A stretch of 64,000 nucleotides of DNA from Nageia nagi (taxonomy: Eukaryota; Pinophyta), in the NCBI GenBank assembly GCA_050084985.1, contig JBITNC010000001.1:28520001-28584000 (forward strand), given 5' to 3'. A model generated the notes under the pieces. The model ran no database searches. It was given only the letters and a program-made list of their open reading frames with translations, and was not told where the DNA came from. The translations under genes and the position numbers were made by a program. Below, piece after piece: positions 22,601 through 33,193 of the stretch. How positions within the stretch are numbered: the stretch's first letter is position 1; the number at the start of each line of letters is the position of its first letter.

Positions 22601-22955
22601 GAACATTAACTTTATCTTGGTTAGGATAACAACAAATAATCATTCTTATCCTTTCCAAAGAAAAGCAACTTTTAATAATGTTCAAAGGTAATAGAGACTA
22701 ATGACGTATGGATGCATATGAACATTAACTTTATCTTGGTTGGGAGAATAATAAATAATCATTATTATCCTTACCAAAGAAAAGCAAATTTTAATAATGT
22801 TCAAAGGAAATAGGTATATTGAAAACATGGTTTAACATGAAACAATAGTGACTTTAGGAATGTATATGAACATTAACTTTATCTTGGTCAAGAGAACAAT
22901 AATTAATCATTCTTATCTTTCCCAAAGAAAAGCAAATTTTAATAATGTTCAAAGG
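22601..22955. repeat. Three 88-bp copies with inverted-repeat ends
   Basis: Copies are 22601-22688, 22720-22807 and 22868-22955, each exactly 88 bases. Each begins GAACATTAACTTTATCTTGG and ends TTTTAATAATGTTCAAAGG, so GAACATTA and TAATGTTC face each other and can form a stem. The linkers differ (31 and 60 bases), so this is not a simple tandem array. Confidence 0.9.
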
Positions 22956-23370
22956 TAAGATGTATAATAGAAAAAATGGGTTTAACAAAATGAAACGAAT
23001 GATCCTAAACACCAACAAAGTATATAATATGAAGGATATTCAGTATAACAAAAAGATTAAGTGATCTTTGAATTAATAACCAAGTTATTATAACATCAAC
23101 CTTATCTTTCTTTATTTCAAGATTTAATAACCTAAGATGATATCAAACAATATTATTATATGTTGATAAAAAACCTAAAACTCGTGTGTGTAGTGACATT
23201 CATTTCCCTTCTTAGATCATTTGATATGGAATTATCTCAGAAACATTAATGAGCTAATCCATCCATATGGAACATATAGAGGTCCATAGAAAGTTGCTTA
23301 ACCACCTTGATCCCGCTACAACCTTGCTCTACTGCCAGTCAGGCATCCATAGCCCCGGTAGAGGATATTG
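22956..23370. other. AT-rich stretch, nothing recognised
   Basis: No open frame with a domain. A GC-richer island at 23280-23370 (containing 'ccccggtagagg') precedes the AT-repeat hairpin. Its origin is unknown. Confidence 0.4.
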
Positions 23371-23373
23371 TAA

Positions 23374-23439
23374 TCACCCAAGAATCATTGATATTAATTT
23401 TTTTTTTTATTATTATATATATATATATATATTTTGTAT

Positions 23440-23480
<41 letters not shown>

Positions 23481-23524
23481 TGTCATTCTCTTTTTTTTTT
23501 TTTTTACCAAATGATTCTTGGGTT
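23374..23524. repeat. AT microsatellite inside an inverted repeat
   Basis: CCAAGAATCAT at about 23378-23388 and ATGATTCTTGG at about 23511-23521 are inverted copies. Between them are a T run, (AT)n tracts at 23416-23477 and another T run. The whole can fold back into a long hairpin. Open frames that cross it (poly-Tyr/Ile) are artefacts of the repeat. Confidence 0.8.
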
Positions 23525-23917
23525 CGGGATGAAATGAATAATAGGATAGATATGTAATTTTTCACTCTTAATGTTTCTAAAATAACTTCATTCAAATTCT
23601 CTTAGAATTCCTTAATGTATTAAGTGTTTGGAGTTTTTGATTTTTCTTCAAACATACAAATTTTATGTTTTTCTATCATCTAAGGTATGTCATTTCTTTA
23701 TGAAAGAAAGGATAAAGTGAATGTAGTGATAATAAGGAGATTATTCTAAGATAACCTTTTCCTACATTACACATTTACTGGATAATCACTGTTATGATGA
23801 TATGCAACATATATTTACATCATACAAGGGCAGGGCACCCAATTGCCAAGTGACCTCTAGATGTTCCCATCTAGGTATATTTTTTAATTTTTTGGTGTTT
23901 TGTATTTTTCAAATTTT

Positions 23918-24000
23918 TAGAATTTTATGATTTTTCTATATTTTTTTTTTAGGATTTTATGATTTTTCTATTTTTTAGGATTTTATGATTTTTCTAGGAA
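23918..24000. repeat. Short T-rich tandem repeat
   Basis: Three copies of a unit close to 'aggattttatgatttttctat', with T runs of different length between them. The rest of 23525-24160 has no recognised feature. Confidence 0.75.
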
Positions 24001-24166
24001 ATCTATTCATGACGTGTTCAAATCGAGTTTGAACTGCATCAGGATTAAATGAACAATGTGTTGAACTAAACAAAAAACTAAAATATAATACCACTTGATT
24101 ATGATAAATTTCTGGAATACAATAATCTAATTATTCAGATGTCACGGTTTGTGTGATTGAAAAGAG

Positions 24167-25186
24167 TCATTCTCGATATCTTACAGTCTGGTTGTGAGTA
24201 CAATCGACCATTATTTTGGGCTTTTCTATAGGCCACAGAAGATAGAAATATATCATTAAATCATATTCTGATTTGGGAGAACACCATAACTCAAAGGCAT
24301 TGATACAAACAATAACTTGATACCCATTTATTTTGACATCCCAACCGTAAGATTCGCGTGTATCATAGAATGTCAAGGCCAATTTTTGTTGTATTTTTGT
24401 AGGCATGGAAAAAACATTTGAGTACAAAGGAGTAGGGGTGTTACGAATAAATTTCATAAAGATGTCTCTGTCATACCTATTTTCAAACCCTGGAAGATAA
24501 CTTCCATTATTTCGTACTCTACATTATTTTGACAGTCTTTCAATGATCTCATTTCTAACCTTTATTTGACTTATCATTTTAAGCTTAGCAATACGCAAAG
24601 CTTGCCTTTTCGCTAACTTTCGTTCCCAAATTATGTGTCACATTTGCATGCGAGAACAATTGTTAATTTGCCTATAATATTGTTGTGACGTTCTAGGAGG
24701 AAAAGCCACAAAAGCATTTGAAAAATCATAAATCACCCTTTTATGAGGTAAATAAGGTGGAATTTCATCCATCCATTCTAGGCTTTTTAGTAATTGTTTA
24801 ATGCATTTCATCCTAGCTAAAAGGAGTGAATATTCAGTTAATTGACAATTTATGACAATCTTTGGTATTCCATAAGGCCATTGTAAGCAGAAAGCCATTA
24901 TTCTTTGTGATATTCTTTCCATATGGGTGAAAAATATTGGTGGATCTAAAATAATGCTTACTTCATCTCAACACAAAATGACTCCCCAATCATTATTCCT
25001 AACACAAAACATATTAAATATTCTTGTATATTGTTCATCAATAGTCAATTGTAAATAATTTAAAAGATTAAGATCAAATCTATGTCGTAAATATGTTAAC
25101 ACGAAATCACCTGGATATCTTGGTGGTGGAAATCATACTTGTGGTGGCATTATGCTACCTTCAGCAGATTCCATTGCCAAATTCAT
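24167..25186 (-). pseudogene. Extra ORF downstream of integrase with an internal duplication
   Basis: From the ATG at 25186 one frame runs about 340 codons to 24167. It is broken by only four in-frame stops (three TGA, one TAA) and no frameshift, so it was recently a protein. Two segments look like repeats of one domain. The first has NNDWGVIL, a DPPIFF stretch, then LQWPYGIPKIVINC; the second has GWDVKI, then LLWPIEKPKIMVDC. A Lys/Arg-rich helix (ERKLAKRQALRIAKLKM) lies between them. The frame begins 121 bases after the integrase stop and has the same orientation, the place where Athila/Tat elements sometimes carry an env-like or accessory ORF. No signal peptide or membrane span is evident. 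I recognise no family. Confidence 0.7.
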
Positions 25187-25306
25187 CTTTTCTATTTTAA
25201 TCATTAACACTTGACAAATATTAATACTTTTATTTATTTATTATTTTAACAATAAAATAAAATAAAAGAAAACTAATGTACACATTTTTTTGTATGTATA
25301 GAAAGG

Positions 25307-26602
25307 TCAAAGATGCATGATATTTATAGGTTCACGTTCTTCATTTCCTTCTAAATCTGATAAATGATAAGTTCCTCTACCGAATTTTTTCTTAATGATA
25401 TATGGTCCTAACCAATTCGGAGCAAACTTATCTCTAAGCTGTCGTTCTATTCGTGAAGTTTGTTTATTTTCTTTTAAAACCAAATCACCTATTTCAAATT
25501 CACGAATTAGAGCCCTTCTATCAAAATCTTATTTTATCTTTTTCTGATAAACACGCATATGTTCTAAAGCATTAATATGTTTTTCATCTAAAAGTAACAG
25601 TTGATCTAAGCGAGTTTGTCTTGTTTCTTCATCAGAATTTTGCTCACTTAGATTTACTCTAAGGGATGGTATCTCAAGTTCTATAGGTAGGATAGCTTCT
25701 ATTCCGTACACTAAAGAGAATGGTGTTGCCCCAATAGGAGTGTGTACACTGGTACGATAAGCCCATAAGGCTTTTGGTATTTGAATATGCCAATCTCTAT
25801 GAGAATCATTTACTATTTTTGCTAAGATGTTTCGAATAGTTTTATTAGTAGCCTCTGCCTGTCCATTGCCTTGTGGATAATAAGGAGTGGAAAAACTTTG
25901 TTTAATCTTATACTTATCACATATTTGCTTTACATCCTTATTTTTAAAATTTTTTCCATTATCCATAATTAATTGATTTGGCACACCAAATCTACATATA
26001 ATATAATTTTCTATAAAATTCGTGAATCGTGAGCCAACAGTGGAAGTCATGGGAATAGCCTCTACCCATTTGGTAAAATATTCAGTCATTGTAATTATGA
26101 ACTTATGTCCACCTGAAGATGTAGGTGTGATTTTTCCTATTAAATCTAATGCCCATTTAGAGAATGGCCAAAGTGATTGTATAGGATGCAGTTCTTGAGA
26201 TGGTTGTGAAAATAAATGCGCGTATTGTTGACATTTAAAACATTTTTTAACATATTCACAACAATCTTTTTCCATAGTTGGCCAATAATACCCCATTCGT
26301 ATTAATCGTTTTACAATTGCAACACCATTAAAATGTCCTCCACATGTTCCATCATGGGCAGAAGATATAGCCTTTTTAACATCATTCCATTCAAGAAATA
26401 TGAGTAAAATACCATTAAAATTTTGTTGATGTAAAATATCCCCTAACAAACAATATTTAGTTGCTTTAATTTTAAAAGCTTGTTGTGCTGATTTACTAAG
26501 GTTTGCAGAAAGATTTCCAAATTTTAAAAAGTCTATCAATTCTTTATACCAATTATCTTTATCATTTGTGTCAATATTTAATACACTTTTTTCTTCATCT
26601 TC
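25307..26602 (-). pseudogene. Integrase of the Tat element
   Basis: Integrase inserts the cDNA into the genome. The main frame (26539-25529) has the zinc-binding HHCC segment (SAHDGTCGGHF ... CFKCQQ) and then the DDE core. The core Asp residues lie in KWALDLIGKI and QLIMDNGKNF, and the Glu in NGQAEATNK. A conserved C-terminal block follows an in-frame TAA at 25529: EIGDLVLKEN, then FAPNWLGPYI, ending at a TGA at 25307. All catalytic residues remain; only that TAA and an upstream TAG at 26603 break the frame. There is no chromodomain, as expected for Tat. Confidence 0.92.
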
Positions 26603-27055
26603 CTATTGTAACGATGATTGAGATAATTGAATTATCTCAACTTGAATTGAAGATTGTTTAGGATCCTCTGGGATAAGAGATCCAATAGAAGCCATAGCAT
26701 CTGCAAATCTATTAGATGATCTTGGTGCTATTTCTATACCAAATTGGTCAAAAGATTTTAATAATTCTTCAACTAACACTTTATACTTTTGAAGTAAAGG
26801 CTCTTTACATTGATAAATTCCTTTCACTTGATTTATGATAAGTAAAGAATCTCCAATGAGATGTATTCTTTTAAGTTTTAATTTAATAGCAGTTTTTAAT
26901 GCTAATATCAAAGCTTCATATTCTGCATTATTATTAGTACAAGGAAATTTTAGTTTAAATGAATAAGGTATAGGGATACCTTGTGGTGTTATGAATACAA
27001 CACCTGCTCCACCACCTTGTTCACATCGAGAACCATCAAAGTGTATTGTCATATC
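26603..27055 (-). pseudogene. Second (archaeal-type) RNase H of the Tat element
   Basis: The frame starts TIHFDGSRCEQGGGAGVV and contains TNNNAEYEALILAL, then GDSLLIINQV, then APRSSNRFADAMAS. These carry the Asp, Glu and Asp residues of an RNase H active site. This is a second RNase H, separate from the one fused to RT (27298-28473). The dual arrangement defines the Tat clade (Ogre, Retand, Grande). TAG codons bound it on both sides, each in frame with integrase and the upstream linker. Confidence 0.88.
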
Positions 27056-27320
27056 CTAATCATTTTCTGGTTCTATAGGTATTTCAATTTCATCTAATTG
27101 AAACACTCCATCATCGGGTAATTCAATGAGAAGTGGTTTATCATCTTGCAATGGGGCCTCAGCAAGATAATCAGCAATTACTTGTCCTTTTATTGATTTT
27201 TGTCCAATAAAATGTAAATCAAATTCAGTTAAGTGCATTATCCACTTTATAGTTCTTGAATTTTGATAAGTTTTATTCATCATATATTTCAATGGATCTA
27301 CTTTAGAAATGACATATGTT
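27056..27320 (-). pseudogene. Linker between the two RNases H
   Basis: The frame reads VISKVDPLKYMMNK, ISKVDP-type tail of the first RNase H, then HLTEFDLHFIGQKSIKGQVIADYLAEAP, the conserved tether found in Tat Pol. It lies in a different frame from the RT part: a two-base insertion near 27315-27325 explains the change. The region ends in Asp/Glu-rich sequence and a TAG. Confidence 0.8.
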
Positions 27321-28503
27321 GTATATGATTAAGAATATAATGTCGAAGTTTTTTAGTAGCAAAAATGACAGCAAGACATAATTTTTCCAAATATATATAC
27401 TTAATCTCGTAGCTCACTAGGGTTCTACTCAAATAATATATAGCTTGCTCTTTATTGTGTTCATTTTTTTGAGCAAGCATTGTCCCTAAGGTGGTTTCAG
27501 TAGCTGAAATATATAACAAAAAGGGTACATCTTTTCTTGGTGGACTTAAGATAGGAGGAGATAATAAATATCTTTTAATTTCATCGAATGCATCTTGTTG
27601 CTCTCTACCCCAATGATATTCTATCCCCTTTTTTAATAATTTTGTAAATGGTTTACATTTATCAGAAAGTTGAGCTATAAACCTTCTAATGGCTTGTAAC
27701 TTGCCCTGTAAACTCTGTAACTGTTTTAGATTTGCAGGCGGTGGCATATCTACTACTACCTTCACTTTACTAGGATCTATTTCAATTCCTCGTCGAGACA
27801 TAATAAATCCTAACAATTTTCCTGAAGTTACACCAAAAACACATTTTTTTGGATTTAATCTTACTTTATGTTCTAACAATCTATCTAAGACTTTAATTAG
27901 ATCTTTTCCATGATCCACTCGATATTTAGATCTAACCAACAAATCATCGACATAATCTTCTACTATGTCATGCATATAGTCATGGAATATATAAGTCATA
28001 GCTCTTTGATAAGTTGTCCCAGCATTTTTCAATCCAAAAGGCATAACTTTATAACAAAAGGTACCCCAAGGAGTTATAAAATCCATTTTATGTTGATCTT
28101 CAGTAGCTATTTTTATTTGATTATAACCAGAAAACCCGTCCATCAATGATAACATATCATGTCTTGCTGTTGAATCTACCAGATTGTCGATGTTAGGTAG
28201 TGGGAAATCATCTTTAGGACAAGCTTTGTTAAGATCACGAAAATATGTGCATATTCTTATTTTTCCACTTGGTTTTTTCATAGGTACCATATTAGATATC
28301 CAATCTAAATAATCCATAGGTTGTATAAATTTGGCTTCTAATAATTGTTGGAGTTCTTCTTTTACCATTAATGCTATAGTAGGATGCATCTTATGCAATT
28401 TTTGTTTAATGGGTTTAGCATCAGGCTTTAATGCTAAATTATGTACTACTAATTTAGGATCTATCCCAGGCATGTCTGCATATGACCATGCAAATACCTT
28501 TTC
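27298..28503 (-). pseudogene. Reverse transcriptase and first RNase H of the Tat element
   Basis: The frame includes MPGIDPKLVVHNLAL, then KQKLHKMHP, SGKIRICTYFRDLNKACPKD, MDGFSGYNQI, TPWGTFCYKVMPFGLKNAG, and the catalytic YVDD in VEDYVDDLLVRSK. The fused RNase H follows (LLYISATETTLGTML, IYYLSRTL, EKLCLAVIFATKKL). It is in frame with the protease/G-patch region through a TGA at 28504-28506 that stands where the family has Trp. The RT domain has no internal stop, which makes it the best preserved RT in the window. It ends with a frameshift at about 27315. Confidence 0.93.
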
Positions 28504-30377
28504 TCATTCTTTTAATAAGGTTATAATTTTTTCTTGTTCATTTTCTGTAAGGTTTTCTCCTAATTGAATAATTTTAGGATTTTGAGGATCATTAATAATA
28601 TTTATTTCTAAAACCTTTTTAGTAAGCATATATGACCCTTCTTCTAATTGATTTGGTACTGGAATCCAGCTATTGTCATTAATACTATATTCTTCATCGT
28701 ATTCTTGAGTTTGTTCATTCGTGCATACTTGACTTTCATAAAAACCAAGTATGTGATCTACATTTTTGAATTCATGTACCGAAGGATTAGATAATATAAG
28801 AGATAAATCAGCAATCATTTCATCTGTAGAAGTATTGGCTATTATTTTGATTAAATTATGATTTTCATTAACTTCATCTATTCGTTCATTATTTTGATCT
28901 TCAATATCATTTTCTTTTATCATAACCATATTTACCGATGGTATATATGCATATGAAACGATTGATGATTCAACATTTTTATTTATTTTTTCTTGTATAT
29001 GTCTTGGTAAACCCAAATGACTCCAGAGTGGCTCAATATTATTAATAAAGAGCCTTTTGACACCTTCTAAGAGATCCATTTCACTTAATTGTTCTTCACT
29101 TATATCAGCAACTTCTTGTATTATGGATTTTTTCTCTAAGATTTTTTCGTTATAATCCAAATTTTCTTCTTCTAAATTTTCTAATTTATCAAGATTTTTA
29201 TATCCATTCTTATAACCTAATCCACTTTTATTAGTGGGATCTTGGTATTGTAATTCAATTATTTCTCGGGGACCTTGTTCATACCGACCCAATCCTCGTC
29301 CTTGCCAATTACATTTGTTAAAATAGTTTAAAACAAATGTTCTTGAACATGGTGATAAATATTTCATATCATTATTGAAATATCCTTCATATATTTGATT
29401 GGACATTGTTAATATAGGATCTAATATTCCCGCATAAACAAACATTGTTTGATTAGGTATTTCACCTAAAGGCATTATTTGTCCAATCACACTAGGTGAT
29501 TTAGGTAATCTTCCCATTTCTTGTGATGAAGGTATACTAAATACCACATCATCTATATCATATTCTCCCATCCCTAAATCCCTTAATTTAATTTTTACTA
29601 GATATACATCGGATGGGTTATTATTATATGTAGTATTTACTTGTTTTGATGAAGACGCTCCATGCTTTTCATCTAAAGTTTTAGCAACTTTTTCCCAAGT
29701 ATCTTTATCTTGTATAACTATATCATTTTTTACTTTTATGACTTCAGATTGATTCATATTTTTGTTCATTAAGATAGTTGATAGATTGGGAGATGGTAAT
29801 GTCACTTCATTTGTATCAAAAATTAAATTACAATGTGAATAAGGATCTAGGTCTTTAAACACATAATGAACTTTATCCTTGTAGATGTACTTTAAACATC
29901 CATGATAAGTAGATGGAACACATTGCATTTCTCTAATCCATGGACATCCTAAAATAACATTATATTGTACAATATTTCCTTCAATTATATGTAATAAAGT
30001 TTGAACGATTTTAGCACCTACTATAATTGGTAGCACTATCGATCCCAAGGTTGAACATACTGCATCATTAAAAGCTCTAATTTGCAAAGAAGGGCAAAGA
30101 TAATCGATTCTGGTAAATTTAGCTTTTTATATGCAGCATCTGAAATTATATTTATGGCTGAACCCTCATCTATTAAAATTCTTTTAAATAATTTTCCATC
30201 TACCTTACCAATTATATGTAAGGGTGGATCAAGTCCACCTGGTCCATCGTTATTTACTTTTTCTTGTTCATAGAAGGTGATACTAGGTTGTTGAGATATT
30301 TTCAAACTTTCAACTATTGAAATGAAGTTATTGGGGTTACTAATATCCACTTGAATTTCTTGTAGAATTTGATTCAT
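28504..30377 (-). pseudogene. Protease and G-patch-like region of the Tat element
   Basis: The first frame (30377-30036) has LHIIGKVDGKLFKRILIDEGSAINIIS. This is a retropepsin, with D-E-G-S-A at the active site, a form common in Tat proteases. A frameshift near 30060-30087 moves to the next frame, which continues with VILGCPWIREMQ, a conserved end of this protease. Further on (about residues 260-300 of that frame) QGRGLGRYEQG and SGLGYKNGYKN form a G-patch-like motif. The remainder up to RT is acidic and variable. The long ORF 30087-28504 is otherwise uninterrupted. Confidence 0.82.
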
Positions 30378-30540
30378 GGTTCCCTATAACTCTCAGACTG
30401 TTGTAATAATTCAAATAAAGTCATCTTTACGGGAGACATTTTTAACTATCGCTGAAGAGCACCTTTTATCGAAACTTTAGGTTGCTACGGAGGAGGTATA
30501 GGTTGTATATTAATTGGGTTCAATTTTTTTGAGGATTATC

Positions 30541-33193
30541 CTATTTATTCTTATATTGTTGTGCTCTTGTGGCTATACCAATCATATGTATTGAATCATC
30601 TATAGTTCCTATAAGTGGTATATCCTTATTATCCCCTATATAGTTCAGTTGATTTGGGATAGTTACCACATTATTAGCTTGATGTGAAGGTAAGGGGTTT
30701 TGATATATCCCTAGATTTTGATTTGAAGGTACAACAGGATTATCCACATCTATCTTTCAACTATCTATCAAGTCTTGAATTTTGTGCTGTAAAGTTCGAC
30801 ATCTATTTGTATTATGTCCCTTTTGCCTATGATAAGCACAAAATTCATTTTCCATATACCATTTACTTTCTTTAGCATTAGGATTTTTAGGCCTTATATT
30901 AGGTAATGTAATCATACCATTATCACATAATTTTTTAAGTATTTCAGCTAATGGTTTTGATAATGGGGTAAAATTTCTTTTAGGTTTAGGTTCAACACTT
31001 TCTTCTATTTTTTAAGAAGGACCATAATTTTCTGTCGTAGCTATTTGATTATTTTGTGGTTGTTTACTAATATTCTCATTTTGATTACCTTTTTTATATT
31101 CTTTTTTCTTGAGTTTTAGCTCTCCATCTTGAATTTTAACTCTTTCTATAACTACTGCCTGAGTAATATCTTCTTCAAAAGTTTTATGTTGTTGAATTTG
31201 GAGAACACTAGCTATTGGTCTTAAACAGCTTTGACTGAATAATTTAACCAATTCTTCTTGTGGTATTGTATAAGGCATACTAGTGAGTATAGCCCACCAT
31301 CTTGAGATGTAATCTTGTATGGTTTCATAAGGAAATTGTTGCAATCTCGTAAGATCCGTAATTGAATATTTTTCTTTAATATTGATTCTAAAATGTTCAA
31401 GAAATTGATTAGCCAATTGTTCAACGTATATAAACTATGCATAGGTAAACTATTATACCAATCCAAAGCTTGGCCTACGAGTGTCATAGGAAATATATGT
31501 AACATTAATGAATCATCATTGGCTATCTGATAACTAGAAAATGTAAATTTTCTCAAGTGTTCTTTGGGGTCTTCTCTTCCTTTAAATGGCTCTATTTTAG
31601 GAATTTCAAACCTATATGGTAGTTTCTTTTTTGGAACACTTGGATGAATAGGCTCATTGCAAATATTCTTGTAATTTAACTTTTGAAGTCCTTGAATATT
31701 CATTTCTTGATTTATAAAATCCTTCATAAAGTTTTCTAATTCTTTATCGGTTCTATGACCTTGAGTGTGCCTATGATATCTCCGAGTATTTGGATCCTTT
31801 TCTGAAATTGATCTTGAAATGTAAGACTCATAGTCAGAAGAAATTTCTAATGGTGGTGGAGGTAATATTTTAAGAGGTGAATGTCATCACAGAATAGGGA
31901 TTCTAGTAGGTTTTTGGGATATCCCTTTTTCATGTAGATCTCTTCCCTTATAATCAGGTTGTCTGTTTTATTTTGGGTTTGTTCAACCCAACTTTTAATA
32001 GAATCTCACTTTTGTTTATCATATAATCTTTGAAGTTCTAATTCCTTTTCCATTTCCTTTTGTAATAAAATGTCTGTCTCTCTATCTAGCACCTCTTGTC
32101 TGTCTAAATAAGGGTCTTGATATCTTTGTATTTGACTCCCTTCAGGAGTTTCCAGTTTCAAGTGCCTTATTTTTTGATATTCATCCCATTGTCTTTGTTT
32201 TTCTTTCTCCATACGTAGATATTGTTCCCTTTTTATTTTTTCATTTTCTAATTCTTTAAGTTGTAATTCTTGTAAATGAAGTTGAATCTCATGCTCTTTA
32301 TTAAGTCTTTTCTTTTCTTATTCCAAGAATTCGTTTCTTTCTTTCTTTGCTTGTTCTTGTTCCATGAATTTTCTTTTATCTCTAAGAAATTTATCTTCCA
32401 TTTCTTTTAATTTATCCTCTTGTTCTTGCAATTTGATAAGTTCGTCGGCTTTTCTTTTTTCTTCCTCTAGGATATATTGCATGTCTGCAGCCCTTTTAAT
32501 ATTCTCAGCATATACTTCCATGAATCTTTTACCAATTGTTGTTTTATATAATTGTCATTTTTGTAATTCTTCATAAGAAGGTATCTCTTCTACTTTAAAC
32601 TTAGATGTCCTTCTATTTGATCCTTCTTTTGTGGAATAAGATTTTTCTGTTTGTTTTATTGATGCTTCCTTTCTTCCTAATTCAAAAGAAAAAGAAGATC
32701 CCTCTTTTTGAATTGAAGAACTGACTCTTCGACCATCTGATAATTGATGACTGATTCTTTCATATTTAATTTTATATGGCTTAGTTTATGGTACCGCTAT
32801 GGTTCCGACCCGAGATTTAGTCTCATCAATTTCTAAGTTATCACTCTTTTGGTTTATTTTTTCTACATCTCCTGATAAACTAAAAGTTGTCTTAAGAATA
32901 CCCCTATGCTTAGCTAGGCGACGATGAATTTCAATCAGTTCTTCTTCTATTATATCTTGCTGACCATTCCTTGCGAGAGGATTATCTATAATTTGTCTTT
33001 GTGATCTAGATTGATTATAACCATAATCACCATCTTTACCTACATAACAAACTACTCGTGAATTTGATTCATCTAAAGGAGGTGGCCTCCTAACTGAATA
33101 TTCTATCAAATCCATGTTGTTTGAATCTATTTCTTGCATTTCAAATGGATGTTCTCGCATTTTCTTAGCGATCATACTTCTAGTTTGAACCAT
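30541..33193 (-). pseudogene. Gag of the Tat element with a long coiled-coil N-terminal part
   Basis: The start is ATG 33193 (MVQTRSMIAKK), a typical opening for this family. The first frame runs to 32006, with in-frame stops at about 32786, 32560, 32318 and 32006. Its product is very rich in Glu, Lys and Gln (EEEKRKADELIKLQEQEDKL, KEMEKELELQRLYDK), so a long coiled coil. The capsid domain follows in a second frame (31727-31221: PKIEPFKGREDPKEHLRKF, LVGQALDWYNSLP). A frameshift near 31415 leads to a third frame with QDYISRWWAIL. Nucleocapsid-like CAYHRQKGHNTNRC lies at about 30840 (C-x2-H-x4-GH-x4-C pattern). Two more stops (31012 and 30748) interrupt it. The gene is dead but complete in outline. 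Confidence 0.88.

Noticed and set aside
23267-23595. Open frames across the AT microsatellite
   Set aside because: Products are poly-Tyr/Ile runs created by the repeat.
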